From contig CANKZO010000115.1 in NCBI GenBank assembly GCA_947488485.1, forward strand, positions 1 through 7,073: a DNA stretch of 7,073 nt. The letters run 5' to 3'. Position numbers and translations under genes: made by a program. This document shows positions 6,338-7,073 of the stretch, one piece after another (positions within the stretch are counted from its first letter, which is position 1; each line of letters opens with the position of its first letter). The notes beneath the pieces are model-generated. The model was given only the letters and a program-made list of their open reading frames with translations, was not told where the DNA came from and did not search any database. Source of the DNA: Opitutia bacterium. GTDB taxonomy: Bacteria > Verrucomicrobiota > Verrucomicrobiae > Opitutales > UBA953.

Positions 6338-7073
6338 TCGCTTGGCGATCCGTCCCAACTTCTCCCCTGCCGCCCGCAGGGTCTCCTCCTTCTTGGCGAA
6401 GTGGAAGCGGACGTAGCGATGCTCGGGCTCGCGGAAGAAAGAGGAGCCGGGCACGCCGGCGACGCCGATCTCCTTGATGAGCCATTCGGCGGCTTCGGTG
6501 TCGGTTTTGAAGCCAAGGGGAGAGACATCGAGCAAGGAGTAATAAGCGCCCTGCGGTTCGGTGAACTTCAGTCCGGTCGTGGCGAGGATCGAGGTGAACA
6601 ACGTGCGCTTGGCCGCGTAGAGCTCGCCGAGGCCGGCATAATACGAGTCCGGCAGTTCGAGGCCGGCGACGGCGGCTTCCTGCAACGGCGCGGCGGCCCC
6701 GACGGTCAGGAAGTCGTGCACCTTGCGGGCCTGGGCGATGACGTGCGGGGCGGCCTGCACGTAACCGAGACGCCAGCCGGTGATGGAATACGTCTTCGAG
6801 AGCGAGTTGCAGGTGATGGTGCGCTCGAACGCGCCCGGCAGCGCGGCGAAATACACATGTTCGTGCGGGGCGTAGACGATGTGCTCGTAGGGCTCGTCGG
6901 TGATGACGAACGCGTCGTGCTCTTCGGCGAGACGCAGGATGGTCATGAGCTCGGCGCGCGTGAAGACCTTGCCGCAGGGATTGGAGGGATTGCAGACGAT
7001 GATCGCCTTGGGCTTCTGCGCGAAGGCCTTGGCGAGTTCGTCGGGATCGAAGGCGAAATCCGGCGCGCGAAGC
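6335..7073 (-). CDS. Class I/II PLP-dependent aminotransferase, C-terminal part (cut by right window edge)
   Basis: The minus-strand frame stays open from the right edge to TAG at 6337-6335, giving 245 residues of a family usually near 380-400; about 140 N-terminal residues are missing. Fold type I landmarks are all present: NPSNPCG (codons 6991-6971); the Asp-x-x-Tyr of TDEPY, whose Asp (6898-6896) should bind the pyridine nitrogen; SLSKTYSITGWRLGY, whose Lys (6796-6794) should form the Schiff base with pyridoxal phosphate; HDFLTVGAAAPLQ; and, near the end, RYVRFHF, whose second Arg (6409-6407) should hold the substrate carboxylate. The enzyme moves an amino group between an amino acid and a 2-oxo acid in the cytoplasm. 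The KVHDFLTVGA-type segment resembles kynurenine- or methionine-type subfamily I-gamma enzymes, but substrate cannot be fixed from this. An ATG at 6946-6944 is internal, since NPSNP lies upstream of it. It converges on the DUF1501 gene. Confidence 0.9.
   Translation of the reverse strand, partial: LRAPDFAFDPDELAKAFAQKPKAIIVCNPSNPCGKVFTRAELMTILRLAEEHDAFVITDEPYEHIVYAPHEHVYFAALPGAFERTITCNSLSKTYSITGWRLGYVQAAPHVIAQARKVHDFLTVGAAAPLQEAAVAGLELPDSYYAGLGELYAAKRTLFTSILATTGLKFTEPQGAYYSLLDVSPLGFKTDTEAAEWLIKEIGVAGVPGSSFFREPEHRYVRFHFAKKEETLRAAGEKLGRIAKR

Noticed and set aside
6335..6946. Complete short aminotransferase starting at the ATG at 6946-6944
   Set aside because: The frame continues upstream to the window edge and encodes the conserved NPSNPCG motif before that ATG, so the methionine is internal and the gene is truncated by the window.

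Overview
The window is a high-GC bacterial chromosome segment, most likely from the Planctomycetota-Verrucomicrobiota-Chlamydiota (PVC) superphylum, and probably a verrucomicrobial or planctomycete heterotroph. The main evidence is a pair of genes very characteristic of those phyla: a giant secreted PSCyt1-DUF1549-DUF1553 protein followed immediately by a DUF1501 protein. The taxonomic call is an inference from gene content, and no rRNA or other phylogenetic marker is present.

Layout, left to right. (1) Positions 1-157, minus strand: the 5' end of a maf-like nucleotide pyrophosphatase gene that runs off the left edge. (2) 158-387: an intergenic spacer between divergent genes, carrying a pyrimidine-rich stretch and two mutually complementary blocks of degenerate 7-bp repeats. 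(3) 388-1419, plus: a secreted family 10 pectate lyase. (4) 1501-4713, plus: a 1070-residue secreted PSCyt1/DUF1549/DUF1553 protein with a LamG-like domain inserted near its C-terminus. (5) 4710-6140, plus: a Tat-exported DUF1501 protein, overlapping the previous gene by ATGA. (6) 6141-6334: a spacer between convergent genes, with a G-rich hexamer tract after the plus-strand stop, a 65-bp palindromic element in the middle, and a C-rich hexamer tract that overlaps the opposing gene's stop codon. (7) 6335-7073, minus: the C-terminal two thirds of a class I/II PLP-dependent aminotransferase, cut by the right edge.

Genes 3-5 are co-directional and all carry export signals, so they plausibly form one unit for polysaccharide use at the cell surface or in the periplasm. 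The lyase cleaves pectic polymers. The cytochrome/DUF1549/DUF1553 and DUF1501 proteins act together in an uncharacterised step; the second pair is almost certainly translationally coupled. The Maf and aminotransferase genes are housekeeping neighbours pointing the other way.

No mobile-element gene, CRISPR array, tRNA or rRNA is visible. No clearly novel multi-gene system is present. The least ordinary signals are the two intergenic repeat structures (short-period G-rich block on the left, complementary block on the right, palindromic core in the 3' spacer) and the LamG insertion that splits the DUF1553 domain.
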